From positions 54,889,583 through 54,953,582 of the forward strand of contig CAMTDV010000007.1 in the NCBI GenBank assembly GCA_947069175.1: a stretch of DNA of 64,000 bases, read 5' to 3'. The notes beneath the pieces are model-generated. The model did not search any database, had not been told where the DNA came from, and worked only from the letters and a program-made list of their open reading frames with translations. Both the position numbers and the translations under genes were made by a program. The DNA is from Scalesia atractyloides. Its lineage: Eukaryota > Streptophyta > Magnoliopsida > Asterales > Asteraceae. Shown here piece after piece: positions 47,116 through 56,840 of the stretch. The stretch's first letter is position 1. Every line of letters starts with the position of its first letter.

Positions 47116-47288
47116 TTAGTCTTTAATTGACTATATTAAAAATACAACACGTGTCACTATATTATTGGACACGATTTTACAGGGTGTTACAATCTACCAC
47201 AATGATGCTACAATAATTATTATAGGATAAGAAACGAGTACCGCAATACAAAATGTTGGCCCCGCGCATCATATGGGTTTTCTACTAG

Positions 47289-48203
47289 TTTAGTTATATT
47301 AGCTTGTAGTTTGTTATAAAAATTCTTAATAGGTATTATTTAGTTGTAACGATAAACGATATACCAGGTCTTAGTGGGGTCATTTTGGGTGAAGTGTCAT
47401 TTATTTGCTTGTATTTGGTTGTAACGTGTGTAAATAGGACGTATTTATATGCATTGTTTATATTTTGTTAAAGGGTCATATTTGGGTGTAGTGACTTATC
47501 TTGAGCTACATTTGGTTGAAATGATTTTAATGTGTCACTTTTGCTTAGAATGGGTCCTAACGAGTAAAGTGGCTTACATTTAGTTAATATTTGTTTGTAA
47601 CTTGTATTATAATGGTATATTTGGTTGTAACAAGTCATAATGTGTGGGTTCTTTTGGGTGAAGACGTGAGTTGGCTTATGTTTAGTTATATTTGTTGTAA
47701 TTTGTTATAGTGGATCTTAATAGGAAATATTTGGTTATAAAGGAGTCATATTGGTTATTTGTATGTACTGACGTATATTTGGTTATAATATGTATAAAGG
47801 AGTCATATTGATTATTTGTATGTCCTATAATTCGTAGTAAGAGTTAGCTGTAATGTGCCAAATTTGGTTACACACTTGTCTTGGGGTATATTTGGTGTGC
47901 CTTAATAGCTCAGCTTTATCAAATGGGTCATAATTTGGCTCAATAGATGATTATGGGTTTAGTGACTTATACATGGTTGTAATCAAGGACGTCAGCCTCC
48001 ATCGACTTTTGCTCCTGTTGTTAGTTTTATCGAAAATCTTTGAAAATTTTTATTTGTAGTTTAAAATATTGGATTTTTAAGAGTACGTCCCCCACCGAGT
48101 TTTTGTCAAGCTTGGTTGTAACGCGTCTTAAGTAATTATAGGTACATGCGTTGCAAAACAAATAATGCCAGTGGGTGTGAAAGAAAAAAAAAGAGTGATG
48201 ATG
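47289..48203. repeat. Degenerate G/T-rich repeat tract (flank of Helitron)
   Basis: Words such as GGTCATATTTGG, TTTGGTTGTAA and GTAATGTGT recur irregularly every 40-70 bp for about 600 bp. It resembles 40,005-40,110 on the other side of the Helitron. A closely similar copy follows the right LTR (62,158-63,075) and a truncated one follows the fragment LTR (to 52,157). No gene. TGATG at 48199-48203 is next to LTR-2. Confidence 0.65.
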
Positions 48204-49187
48204 TGTCACACCCCGAATCGCAGCAGAAATAAAAGTCGGGGCATATTGGGTTATCATTAAAGCTCAGGACATTTACTATAAGGTTTCATATTTATTATTC
48301 CAATTTAAAAGAGGAATTACAATAAACATACAAGCACAACATGTTCTAAACACAACATTCATGAACTCTTTATTTTTCTTCTAAGGCAAATTCCTATGTG
48401 TTCCTTGCTTCAACCTGTTCACCTGTATCATGTGTAAAAATGGTTTTTGGGTCAACAAAAGTTGGCGAATGAATCTTATTTAAACATTTAAACGAATTAG
48501 TTATATTGGTTATTTAAATAAAAATGTGCATAAACCAAATATGAGTAAACGCATATATAAATTTAACCATAAACCACATAATATCAATTAATGCACACAC
48601 ATGCATATCAAATGATGAACAATGAGATCAAGGCTCAATCAAACGGAACCGATCTAATGAGGCATCTGATGCTCAACTCGTCTCCAACGAGGAACTGATG
48701 GGCCTAATGAATGATTTGCACACAACTTGACAAAATGTAAACACGCAGTACAACAAATAACATTTACATCACACGTTAGATCATATAATGGTAATAGCAC
48801 AAGTATTTGAATAAACGACACATGATACACCCCAAAACATGAATAAAAAGGGGAATTTGTAAGGATTCACCCACAGTGGGTGGGTTCCTTGCTTGATAAT
48901 GATTGCGCACGAATTTGAGAATTTGATCAACGAACGATTACTAACCTAAAATAATAATGCAATTATTCGATAAATATAAACGATTTAATATTTCGATTTA
49001 TTGCTTTTGTTAGTTTTTTAGGTTACTTTTATTTTAAAATCTTTGAAACTTGTATTTTTAAGTATTTTTAATTAATTTTTAACTAAAATAAATATATTTA
49101 AGTAATATAAATAAATAAAATAAAATAATATTAAAAAATACTGTCAGGTCTGACAGGAGGGACCTGACCGGTTCTTTGGTGATCTTG

Positions 49188-49268
49188 GATGCGTGTGATG
49201 GGATTCGAACTCTAGACCTTCCGTTCATGTGCACGCAGCTCTTCCAACTGAGCTACGTGTCTAACCCG
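49188..49268 (-). other. tRNA-like cassette N1 in LTR-2
   Basis: Minus strand: GGGTTAGACACGTAGCTCAG then TTGGAAGAGC (D-arm/A-box), a spacer with GAACGGAAGGTC, and AGAGTTCGAATCCC (B-box). Both internal promoter boxes look near-consensus. Acceptor ends do not pair well, and the T stem is imperfect, so it is tRNA-derived but unlikely to be a working tRNA. Confidence 0.7.
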
Positions 49269-49370
49269 TTAGATTCTATATTTTTATTATACTTATGCTC
49301 TTTTTAGCCTGTTTCAGAAATTGTTTAATTTAAAAAGGTTTTTAAATGAACAACCCGGTGTAATGGACGT

Positions 49371-49439
49371 AACTCGAACCCGTGACCTTAGTTTGATTTG
49401 AATCCAACCCATCCAACTGGGCTGGGTGTCTAACCCGTT
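49371..49439 (-). other. tRNA-like cassette N2 in LTR-2
   Basis: Minus strand: CGGGTTAGACACCCAGCCCA then GTTGGATGGG and, about 30 bases on, GGTCACGGGTTCGAGTTACG. The B-box is good, the A-box changed. Confidence 0.6.
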
Positions 49440-50045
49440 TAAAACAATAATTTAATTATATAAAAACCCTTATTCTGACTTCATCTTCTTCATATATTTC
49501 CAGTTCAGTTTTGAAACCCGTCTGCTATCTAATGGGTTACTTGTTTTAGAATCTAAAACAAATTAAGTTGGAGACACAAGAAGGTTTAAAGTTCATACCA
49601 ACTGATAGAGCAAAGATCCGGTTTTTCCGGTGATTAACTCCGATGATGGCAGACGGAATCTCCGACAGATAGAGAGGTTTGATCAGAGGATAAGAGTGGG
49701 TCTTCGGATGAATATGAGCGAGTTCAAACGGTCGATTTAGGATTGAATTTATAGGCCAAATGATTAAGGTTTTTCGGTTTCAAGATTTTAATCTCTTTGA
49801 TTCATGAAACGGTTGGTTTTAATTCGGTCATGATTTCACAATCAGTAACTGTTTTCCATTAATTCCTGCTCTAACAACCGTCATCAAAGATTTGTTTCGA
49901 TTAAAGGAATGAGCGGTTATTGTTTATCAGCCGCTGATGTTGCAGGTCTTGCATACGTTTGTGCATTAGATTAATTTACTTCTGTTTCAACACATCAAGT
50001 GTGTGCAGTGCAGTGGTGTTTTGTGTGTGCGGACTTGTGAGTGAC

Positions 50046-50062
50046 CCGGGTTCGACTCCCGG
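50046..50062 (+). other. tRNA T-arm-like hairpin N3 in LTR-2, opposite strand
   Basis: CCGGGTTCGACTCCCGG: a five-pair stem with a perfect TTCGACT T-loop, on the plus strand near the right edge of the LTR. It corresponds in position to the hairpin at 13,550 in the related solo LTR. Confidence 0.6.
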
Positions 50063-50303
50063 TTTTCCCTTTTTATATATACATTTTATTTATTATTTAT
50101 TTATTTTTTCGTTTTATTATTTTCAAGTTTATTTTAATTCACTTATTAATATTATTATTTACTAATAAAAAAACTTTTAATTCTATCACCTTGTTATTAA
50201 TAAAAAAATTAATTGATGCTAGTAAATACGCGACGAACAAAATAACAAATACCTGATTAATAAACGGTGCGAGTTTTGGAACCCGTTTTACACAAATGTT
50301 ACA

Positions 50304-50440
50304 GTATCCCCTACTTTTAGAAATTTCGTCCCGAAATTTAAGTAATAGCCGTAACGGGAAAAAGATGGGGTATTTCTCGCGCATTGAGTCTTCACGTTCC
50401 CAAGTAAAGTCGGGTTCTCGTTTTGTACTCTGACTATAAT
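50304..50440 (-). pseudogene. 3' end of pol of the LTR-2 element
   Basis: Minus strand: text matching the chromodomain end (MREKYPIFF) and then FRDEISKSRG before the purine tract. The Tekay-like element at 22,526-31,072 has the counterpart (KYPHLF, then a FRDEILKS-like reading) just before its own 3' LTR. Only this tail of the polyprotein remains. Confidence 0.65.
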
Positions 50441-50753
50441 CTAAATATTTTCTAACAGAAAAAGGGAGTGTGAGGTTTTGGATTTGACATTAAAGGTTTT
50501 CATAACCAGATAAAATTTTGGATTTTGATTGAGACGGTAACGTTCCTAGTAAGGGTTGAGTACCCTACTACAGGAATCGCTTTTTGGTGCCTGAGATGAG
50601 GAACATTGGTACACAGAGTTGATTAACTGGATATGATCTCATGCATAAGAGTTTTGAGAGAATTGATGCGTTGAAAAGATAAGGTTATATCAGAAAACAA
50701 AAACTTCAATCATGACGATATTAAAATCTACACGGAACTTCTCATATAAAAAC
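50441..50753. other. Unassigned piece between LTR-2 element and LTR-1 fragment
   Basis: No motif recognised. It may be further, badly decayed pol or foreign sequence; the junction with LTR-1 falls at about 50,754 (TTCCGTAAAACGC). Confidence 0.35.
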
Positions 50754-51756
50754 TTCCGTAAAACGCTTGACTTTTGGCTATAAAAGCCTAAAAACGAAAT
50801 TGCACAAAGAATGAACACTTACCAGTGATTCCTAAGGTGAAAAGAACTATGTTGTATGCTCCTTTTAGCTAGAACTTCCAGAGGAGGGAGAAGAGTTGTT
50901 AGAAAGGTGCAAGTTCAAATGGTGAACTTGAGCAGCTATTTATAGTTGGAGAACTCAAAGGAGGTGAAGCCAGGTGTTTAGGGGTGTAAGAGGGAGGTTA
51001 CAATGTCCCAAAACATGGCATAGCAGATTGGGAAGCCATGGTTTCGAAAATATGGTTTTGAAGTTTTGTTTGGAGACCAAGCATAACTTTCTGTTGCAGA
51101 CCCTTTCTCGCGCCCCGCGAGAGACACAGGCTATGTCTCTCGCGGCCCGCGACCGACACATGGCCAGTTTCAAAGTTTGACACTTTTAACCTTTAAACTT
51201 TATAAAGCTTCTAAAAACCTTTTTAAACACCTTTTTGGCACTTTTAGCCCTCCGTAGCCAATATTTGGCATACCCGGGATTATGCCCGGACATTGTCGAG
51301 CTCTCGGTTCGTTAAAAGGTCACTTAGAGGCATAAATTAACATGTTGACACTTTTAATCCCTCCATCATCCAACTTTTATATATTATTGGATTTAATCAC
51401 TCTCGTCCAACAAACAGGAGATATGAGAGTTAGGACTACGTAAAGGATCACTCAGAGGCTCTGTATAAGCATGTTGACTCGGATGTCACTCAGAGGATAG
51501 GCATGTTGACACAACGGTCACTCAGAGGCCGAGTTTAAGCATAACGACACTAATGGTTGTTCAGAGGCTACGTTTTATGCATAACAACACTAATGGTCGT
51601 TCAGAGGCTAGGTTTATACATGTTGACATCAGAAGTCATTCAGAGGCTCAGTTTGAGCATGTTGTCACTTTTAGTCCATATTAGTCTTTAATTGACTATA
51701 TTAAAAATACAACACGTGTCACTATATTATTGGACACGATTTTACAGGGTGTTACA
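50754..51756 (-). repeat. LTR-1 fragment (U3 part only)
   Basis: Matches 46,223-47,191 of the solo LTR throughout, ends with the same GGGTGTTACA and continues with the same ATCTACCACAATGATGC flank. The other 2.4 kb of the LTR is missing. Confidence 0.9.
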
Positions 51757-52157
51757 ATCTACCACAATGATGCTACAATAATTATTATAGGATAAGAAAC
51801 GAGTACCGCAATACAAAACGTTGGCCCCGCCGCATCATATGGGTTTTCTACTAGTTTAGTTATATTAGCTTGTAGTTTGTTATAAAAATTCTTAATAGGT
51901 ATTATTAAGTTGTAACTATAAATGATATACCGGTCTTAGTGGGGTCATTTTGGGTGAAGCGTCATTTATTTACTTATATTTGGTTGTAACGTGTATAAAT
52001 AGGACGTATTTATATGTATTGTTTATATTTTGTAAAAGGGTCTATTTAGGTGTAGTGACTTATCTTGAGCTACATTTGGTTGAAATGATTTTAATGTGTC
52101 ACTTTTGCTTAGAATGGGTCCTAACGAGTAAAGTGGCTTACATTTAGTTAATATTTT
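51757..52157. repeat. Third copy of the LTR-1 flank
   Basis: A copy of 47,192-47,590: it includes the Helitron end (CTAG at 51851-51854) and the G/T-rich tract, and breaks at about 52,157, where integrase sequence starts abruptly. Confidence 0.85.
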
Positions 52158-52720
52158 TTAGATGTGTATCTAGTATCTCTGTCAGATACAATAGATACCG
52201 GCACACCGTGTAGGGACACAATCTTGTCCACATACAACTTAGCCAATTTATCTGAATTATACGTTTCCTTTATTAGCAAGAAATGAGCTGACTTAGTCAG
52301 TCTGTCTACAATGACCCAAATAGTGTCATTTCCACTTTTGGTCTTAGGTAACTTGGTAATCAAGTCCATAGTTACCATTTCCCATTTTCATGTGGGAATT
52401 TCTAATTGTTGTATAATCCTGACGGTTTCTGATGTTCGGCCTTAACTTGTGAACACGTCAGACATTTAGCTACATAGGTGGTTATGGATTTCTTCAAACC
52501 CATCCACCAATAATTCTTCTTCAAGTCTTGATACATCTTGTCACCACCCGGGTGAACAGAGTATCTTGAATTATGCGCTTCCGGGAGGATTTGATCTCTA
52601 AGTCCTCCAAAGATCGGAACCCAAATTCTTCCATTGAATCTAAGGATTTCATCTTTTCCAGGCGCTAACTGATCAACAGTTCCGCCTAATCCCTCATTAG
52701 GAATATTAGCCTCTAACTGG
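52158..52720 (-). pseudogene. Integrase, truncated before the last catalytic residue
   Basis: The zinc domain reads DKMYQDLKKNYWWMGLKKSI and KCLTCSQVKAEHQKPSG. The core has MDLITKLPKTKSGNDTIWVI (first Asp) and SIVSDRDTRYTSKKY (second Asp), and then ends at the rearrangement border. The Glu of the DDE triad and the C-terminal domain are absent, so no strand transfer is possible. A stop and shift lie near 52,390, between the two domains. Confidence 0.88.
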
Positions 52721-52728
52721 GCTTGTTT

Positions 52729-53273
52729 TTACGCATCTAATAGCTTCTCACTCAAGCTATTCCTAAGCTTAATGCTCTTGGCGTTAATCCTAATAGGTTT
52801 AACTCTTTCTTTGCGACTTAAGGCGTCGGCAACTACAGTTGCCTTGCCGGGATGGTAGCGAATTTCGCAATCATAATCATTGAGTGTTTCCATCCAACAG
52901 CATTGTCGCATGTTCAGATCTTTCTGATTGAACAGGTGTTGGAGACTCTTATGGCAGTGTATATAATACACTTCGTACCATACAAGTAATGTCTCCATAG
53001 CTTTAGTGCAAATACAACGGCACCCAATTCCAAATCGTGGGTGGTGTAATTTCTTTCGTGCACCTTTAACTGTCGTGATGCATAAGCAATTACCTTGCCA
53101 TTTTGCATTAGCACACAGCCCATGCTGGTGTGCGAAGCATCACAGTATACAACAAAGTCTTCAATAGCCTCAGGTAGAGATAACACAGGCGCATTGCTCA
53201 ACTTGTGTTTAAGAATCTCAAAAGATTCTTTTTGTTTTGGACCCCAATTATACTTAACATTCTTACAGGTCAA
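52729..53273 (-). pseudogene. RNase H domain, one frameshift
   Basis: VVYCDASHTSMGCVLMQNGK, YASRQLKVHERNYTTHDLEL and YHPGKATVVADALSRKE are all present. One missing base near 52,950 breaks the conserved YTDHKSLQH block: YTAIRVS is read in one frame and HKSLQHLF in the next. The domain normally removes RNA from the RNA-DNA hybrid. Confidence 0.9.
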
Positions 53274-53935
53274 GGTAGTTAAAGGAGTGGCTATTCTTGA
53301 AAAGTCTTCAATGAACCTCCTTTAGTAACCAGCCAGTCCTCGGAAACTATAAACTTTGTTGGGGTCTTGGGCACTTCCCAATTCATTATGGCCTCAATTT
53401 TGGCGGGATCCACTTGGATACCACGCTCACTTACCATATGTCTAAGGAATTGGACTTCTCTAAGCCAAAATCCACACTTAGAGAACTTTGCATAAAGTTT
53501 CTCTTTTCTTAGCAGTTCTAAGATGCACTGAAGATGTTTCTCATGATCAGATTGATTACGAGAATAAATAAGTATGTCGTCTATAAAGACAATGACAAAC
53601 GTATCCAGATATGGCTTGCAGACTCTATTCATGAGATCCATGAATGCTGCAGGTGCATTTGTTAGCCCAAAAGGCATTACTAAAAATTCAAAGTGACCAT
53701 ATCGGGTCTTGAAGGCAGTTTTAGGAATATCTTCACTTCTAACCTTCAGCTGGTGATATCCTGATCTCAAATCGATCTGGAGAAGTAATTAGCCCTTGAA
53801 TTTGGTCAAATAAATCATCGATCCTGGGCAGAGGATATCTATTCTTGATTGTTAACTTGTTCAGCTCCCGGTAGTCAATGCACATCCGCATCGAACCGTC
53901 TTTCTTCTTTACAAGAGGATAGGAGCTCCCAAGGC
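53274..53935 (-). pseudogene. Reverse transcriptase
   Basis: MRSGYHQLKVRSEDIPKTAF, VMPFGLTNAPAAFMDLMNRV and the catalytic FIDDILIYSRNQSDHEKHL are in one open frame of 159 codons (53291-53770). The upstream part (residues equivalent to the first fingers motif, 53,780-53,935) is shifted by indels, and the downstream connection is shifted near 53,300. The catalytic Asp pair is intact. Confidence 0.92.
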
Positions 53936-54213
53936 AAGGAACTAAGTTGTATAAAGCCTTTCTCTAAAAATTCGTCGAGTTGCGTTCTCAATTCCTTCAT
54001 TTCCGTTGGTGCTAGTCTATATGGAGCTCTAGCTACGGGTGCTGATCCTGGTATAATATCAATCTTGAACTCCACTTGTCTATCTGGAGGTAGGCCTGGT
54101 AATTCCTCAGGGAAAACATCGGGATACTCCGAGATAACTGGTTGATCTTCAAGGTTCGGCTTAGGTTCATTTATGGTTACTTGTGCCATGTAGATGACAC
54201 AACCTTTTCTCAA
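53875..54213 (-). CDS. Protease-RT linker region of pol
   Basis: VISEYPDVFPEELPGLPPDR, VEFKIDIIPGSAPVARAPYR and RLAPTEMKELRTQLDEFLEK form the stretch always found before the reverse transcriptase fingers in plant Ty3/Gypsy. It is part of the same polyprotein as its neighbours. Confidence 0.85.
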   Translation of the reverse strand: MRKGCVIYMAQVTINEPKPNLEDQPVISEYPDVFPEELPGLPPDRQVEFKIDIIPGSAPVARAPYRLAPTEMKELRTQLDEFLEKGFIQLSSLPWELLSSCKEERRFDADVH

Positions 54214-54650
54214 ACACTTAGATGCCTTAAATAACGACCCTTGTCCGGCAATCCATAGTGTGAGTCTCCGGGAATGGTGATCACTTCACCAGATGGGGTC
54301 TTAATTTCGATGAGCTTCTTATCGCAGGCAATGCGGGCTTGGTTATGAGATAACCAATCCATGCCTAAGACAACATCGAACCCCGCCAATTTCATTGGCA
54401 GAAGAGAGATAGGGATGGAATGATTCTTAATGGATATAGAGCATCCATCAAGAATGGAAGATGTGGATTCTATCGTTCCATCAGCAAGTTCTATCTCATA
54501 GGTTTTATCTAGAGTTCTTATGGGCAGGTTTAATAGTTTACTAAATTTATGATCAACAAAAGATCTATCCGCACCCGAATCAAAAAGAACTCTAGCATAA
54601 ATATCGTTAATGGGGAAAGTACCTGTTATGACGTTATTGTCATTAACAGC
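54210..54650 (-). CDS. Aspartic protease of gag-pol, active site intact
   Basis: YARVLFDSGADRSFVDHKFS at 54,600-54,545 has the D-S-G-A catalytic block complete, unlike the element at 22,526. It is followed by PISLLPMKLAGFDVVLGMDW, the second conserved block. The enzyme cuts the polyprotein as a dimer. Its frame closes with a stop near 54,210, where the linker restarts. Confidence 0.87.
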   Translation of the reverse strand, partial: AVNDNNVITGTFPINDIYARVLFDSGADRSFVDHKFSKLLNLPIRTLDKTYEIELADGTIESTSSILDGCSISIKNHSIPISLLPMKLAGFDVVLGMDWLSHNQARIACDKKLIEIKTPSGEVITIPGDSHYGLPDKGRYLRHLSV

Positions 54651-54910
54651 TTCCTTAGCAGTTAGTCGAAAAGCGCGTGCATTCCCCTTCTTGGCCTCCC
54701 CAGACTTTGGATTATTATTCTTTGAATTCTTAGGGCAGTTAGTTGCAATGTGCCCTTTTTCATTGCAGATATAACATACAGCATTCTTAAGATCTTTACA
54801 TTCTAGGGTCTTATGCCCTCTTCTTTTTCAAATACCACAAGGTCTAGCTTGTGAATCAGAATTACACTGTCCCCAGTGTCTGCGGTTGCAAGTCTTGCAA
54901 AATGGCATCA
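54651..54910 (-). CDS. gag nucleocapsid region with three zinc-knuckle-like motifs
   Basis: Three cysteine motifs follow one another: CKTCNRRHWGQC, then CGI.KRRGHKTLEC, then CYICNEKGHIATNC. Only the last is a canonical CX2CX4HX4C knuckle; the first is CX2CX4HX3C, and the second has a stop where its second Cys-spaced residues begin. They bind the RNA genome in related elements. Most plant Ty3/Gypsy gags have one or two such motifs. Confidence 0.8.
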
Positions 54911-55036
54911 CAGCCAACTTGCCTTGGTTCCCTTTGAACGCGAATCTTCCTTTATTTTTCTTATTAAATCTTTGGGTGTTGACTTCATCTCTCTTCGTTT
55001 TCCCATCAGTTTCAAGCTTAACTGACTTCTGTCTTA

Positions 55037-55845
55037 CTAAATCAAGGGTGAGAGAGAGAGAGATTGGTCTACAGCAGATCTATAGGTATTAGGCTGAGCA
55101 GCCTTTACCATGCCCTTAATCTCGGGCTCTAATCCATTTATAAAACGCGCAATGCGTTTGGATTCTGGGGTGATTAGATAGGAAACTAACCTAGATAGGG
55201 AATTGAAATCGGAGACATACTTCCGACAGTCTAGGTTTTTCATTGAAAGAGACAAGAAGTCTGTCTCTATTTTCTCCACCTCATGGGGTGGGCAATAGGT
55301 TTCCTTAACGAGATCCACAAATTTGGACCATCCCAGATTATACAGGTATACTTTACCTGCAGACTGAATCATGGCTTTCCACCATATTATGGCATCGCCC
55401 TTGAAGGATTGTGATACATACTTGACCATATCCTAATCAGCACAACCGCTGATGTCCACCATGATTTCCATTTTGTCCAGCCACTTTAGGGCTTCCACAG
55501 CTCCTTTTTCCCCATTAAAGTCTCGGGACTTACAGGAGACGAAGTATCTGTAGGTACACCCGTCTTTAGCAGAACGGGACCTATCAGCATAGTCTACCTT
55601 CTTAATTCACTCTTCGCATTTGAAGAGTGGACAGAGCTCTCTTTATGAGCTGAAGATGGGGTAATTGATAGTGGTCTAGAGCGAGTAGCACTCGACTCTC
55701 TTAGCTTTTCTATGGCCTTACCCATGGTCCTTTCCACAGCCGCATCAATGCAAGCTTGGAAATCATTATTGTCTATGGCTACATTTTCGGCGTCCTTAGA
55801 GTTGACGTTCCGATGGTTACTTTGTGCCTCATTTGAATTAGCCAT
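55037..55845 (-). pseudogene. gag capsid region
   Basis: Start at 55845 gives MANSNEAQSNHRNVNSKDAE, then a polar region with ACIDAAVERTMGKAIEKLRE. The capsid core follows: FNGEKGAVEALKWLDKMEIM, VKYVSQSFKGDAIIWWKAMI, FVDLVKETYCPPHEVEKIET and RFINGLEPEIKGMVKAAQPN, the standard plant retrotransposon gag domain. A stop at about 55,436 (after SGCAD) and a shift at about 55,595 (after AKSELRR) interrupt it, and a (GA)n slippage run at 55,049-55,060 shifts the frame before the knuckles. Confidence 0.88.
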
Positions 55846-55949
55846 TCTTCAAATATTTGGTTCTATATACCAGATAAAATTTTCCTTAGCCATGGTATAC
55901 CAATCATTTCAGCTTTAAACATTGGATATAAAAATCCATCGCTTAATCA

Positions 55950-56235
55950 TGCTAGTGTGAATAACATCACAACTCTTAGGCTTAAAGTATCTATATTTGG
56001 CCTAGGTCTTAATAGGACCATTATAGGTAATTTACGATCTGGACAAAGTCCATATATTACTAGACTTTTTACCGTAATGTCACAACTGTCATTGTCATAT
56101 TTGACAATTGTATAGCACAAAGGCTTGTCACAAAGGATATTTAAAATATGGCACATAGGCCTGTCACAAATGGACATAAGGTTATGGTACATAGGCCTGT
56201 CACTAATGGACATAAAATATGGCACATAGGCCTAC
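55950..56235. repeat. Short repeats around GGCACATAGGCCTGTCAC
   Basis: The phrase (A/G)TGG.ACATAGGCCTGTCACA or close variants occurs four times between 56,145 and 56,235, with CTAATGGACATAA between. It lies next to the 103-bp array and may share its origin. Confidence 0.75.
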
Positions 56236-56840
56236 ATCACTAATGGATGTTTTATCACCGCACTGGTGATATTAGCCGGGATCAAATAGATCACATGGGC
56301 TATATAAAATTAATCATAACCCGAAAGGGTAATACATCACTAATGGATGTTTAATTTATCATCGCACTGATGATAGTAGCCGGGATCAATTAGATCACAT
56401 GGGCTATATAAAATTAATCATAACCGAAAGGATAATACATCACTAATGGATGTTTAATTTATCATCGCACTGATGATAGTAGCCGGGATCAAATAGATCA
56501 CATGGGCTATATAAAATTAATCATAACCCGAAAGGGTAATACATCACTAATGGATGTTTAATTTATCATCGCACTGATGATAGTAGTCTGGATCAATTAG
56601 ATCACATGGGCTATATAAAATTAATCATAACCCGAAAGGGTAATACATCACTAATGGATGTTTAATTTATCATCGCGCTGATGATAGTAGCCGGATCAAT
56701 TAGATCATATGGACTATATAAAATAATCATAACCCGAAAGGGTAATACATCACTAATGGATGTTTAATTTACCATTGCACTGATGATAGTAGCCGGGATC
56801 AAATAGATCACATGGGCTACATAAGGTTAGGACATAGTCC
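56236..56840. repeat. Six-copy tandem array, 103-bp period, between gag and the upstream ORF
   Basis: ATCACTAATGGATGTTT starts at 56236, 56336, 56439, 56543, 56647 and 56749: steps of 100, 103, 104, 104 and 102. Each unit goes on with ATCATCGCACTGATGATAGT, GCCGGGATCAA.TAGATCAC and ATGGGCTATATAAAATTAAT. Units are over 90% alike by eye, much closer than those of the 157-bp array. GCACTGATGAT and ATCATCGC make a small palindrome in each unit. Confidence 0.95.

Larger units (their letters stand above)
43787..47191 (-). mobile_element. Solo LTR of family LTR-1 (3.4 kb), TSD ATCTA
   Basis: Begins TGTCACACCCCGGATTTCC and ends GGGTGTTACA, with ATCTA at 43782-43786 and again at 47192-47196. It is nearly identical to the 5' LTR of the minus-strand element at 58,622-62,057, and its direction (U3 at the right) follows from that and from the TATA signal at 46408-46417. 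LTRs of 3.4 kb are long for Ty3/Gypsy; much of the excess comes from an internal ladder of repeats (45,031-45,860). Frames on either strand inside it are not genes. Confidence 0.92.
40119..47288 (+). mobile_element. Non-autonomous Helitron, split by two solo LTRs
   Basis: The start TCTATACTATATTACAATG after a host A is a classic Helitron 5' end. The end at 47,250-47,288 is GGCCCCGCGCATCATATGGG then TTTTCTACTAG followed by T; its hairpin has decayed (a GCGCGGG arm would now read ATATGGG). A second 5' end, TCTATACTATATTATAATGC, lies at 40572, and the two following 450-bp pieces are homologous, so either start could be the true one. Removing the nested solo LTRs (41,364-42,686 and 43,787-47,191) leaves about 2.4 kb with no RepHel gene. 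Flank similarity on both sides supports the extent, but pairing of these ends is inferred. Confidence 0.55.
48204..50303 (-). repeat. LTR-2: 3' LTR of a truncated minus-strand Tekay-like element
   Basis: Begins TGTCACACCCCGAATCGCAG and ends CACAAATGTTACA. Directly right of it, read on the minus strand, is the pol end and a purine tract (CTAAAAGTAGGGGATAC), so this is the 3' LTR of an element lying to the right and cut off at about 50,753. It contains two tRNA-like cassettes and one T-arm-like hairpin. The left target copy would be TGATG; its partner is not in the window. The same LTR begins again at 63,076, again after TGATG. Confidence 0.88.

Noticed and set aside
49188..49268. Functional tRNA gene
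   Set aside because: A- and B-boxes are good, but the acceptor arm does not pair and the T stem has mismatches; kept as a tRNA-like cassette only.
56236..56840. CRISPR-like array (regular repeats)
   Set aside because: The whole 103-bp unit is repeated without unique spacers, and the context is a plant retrotransposon.
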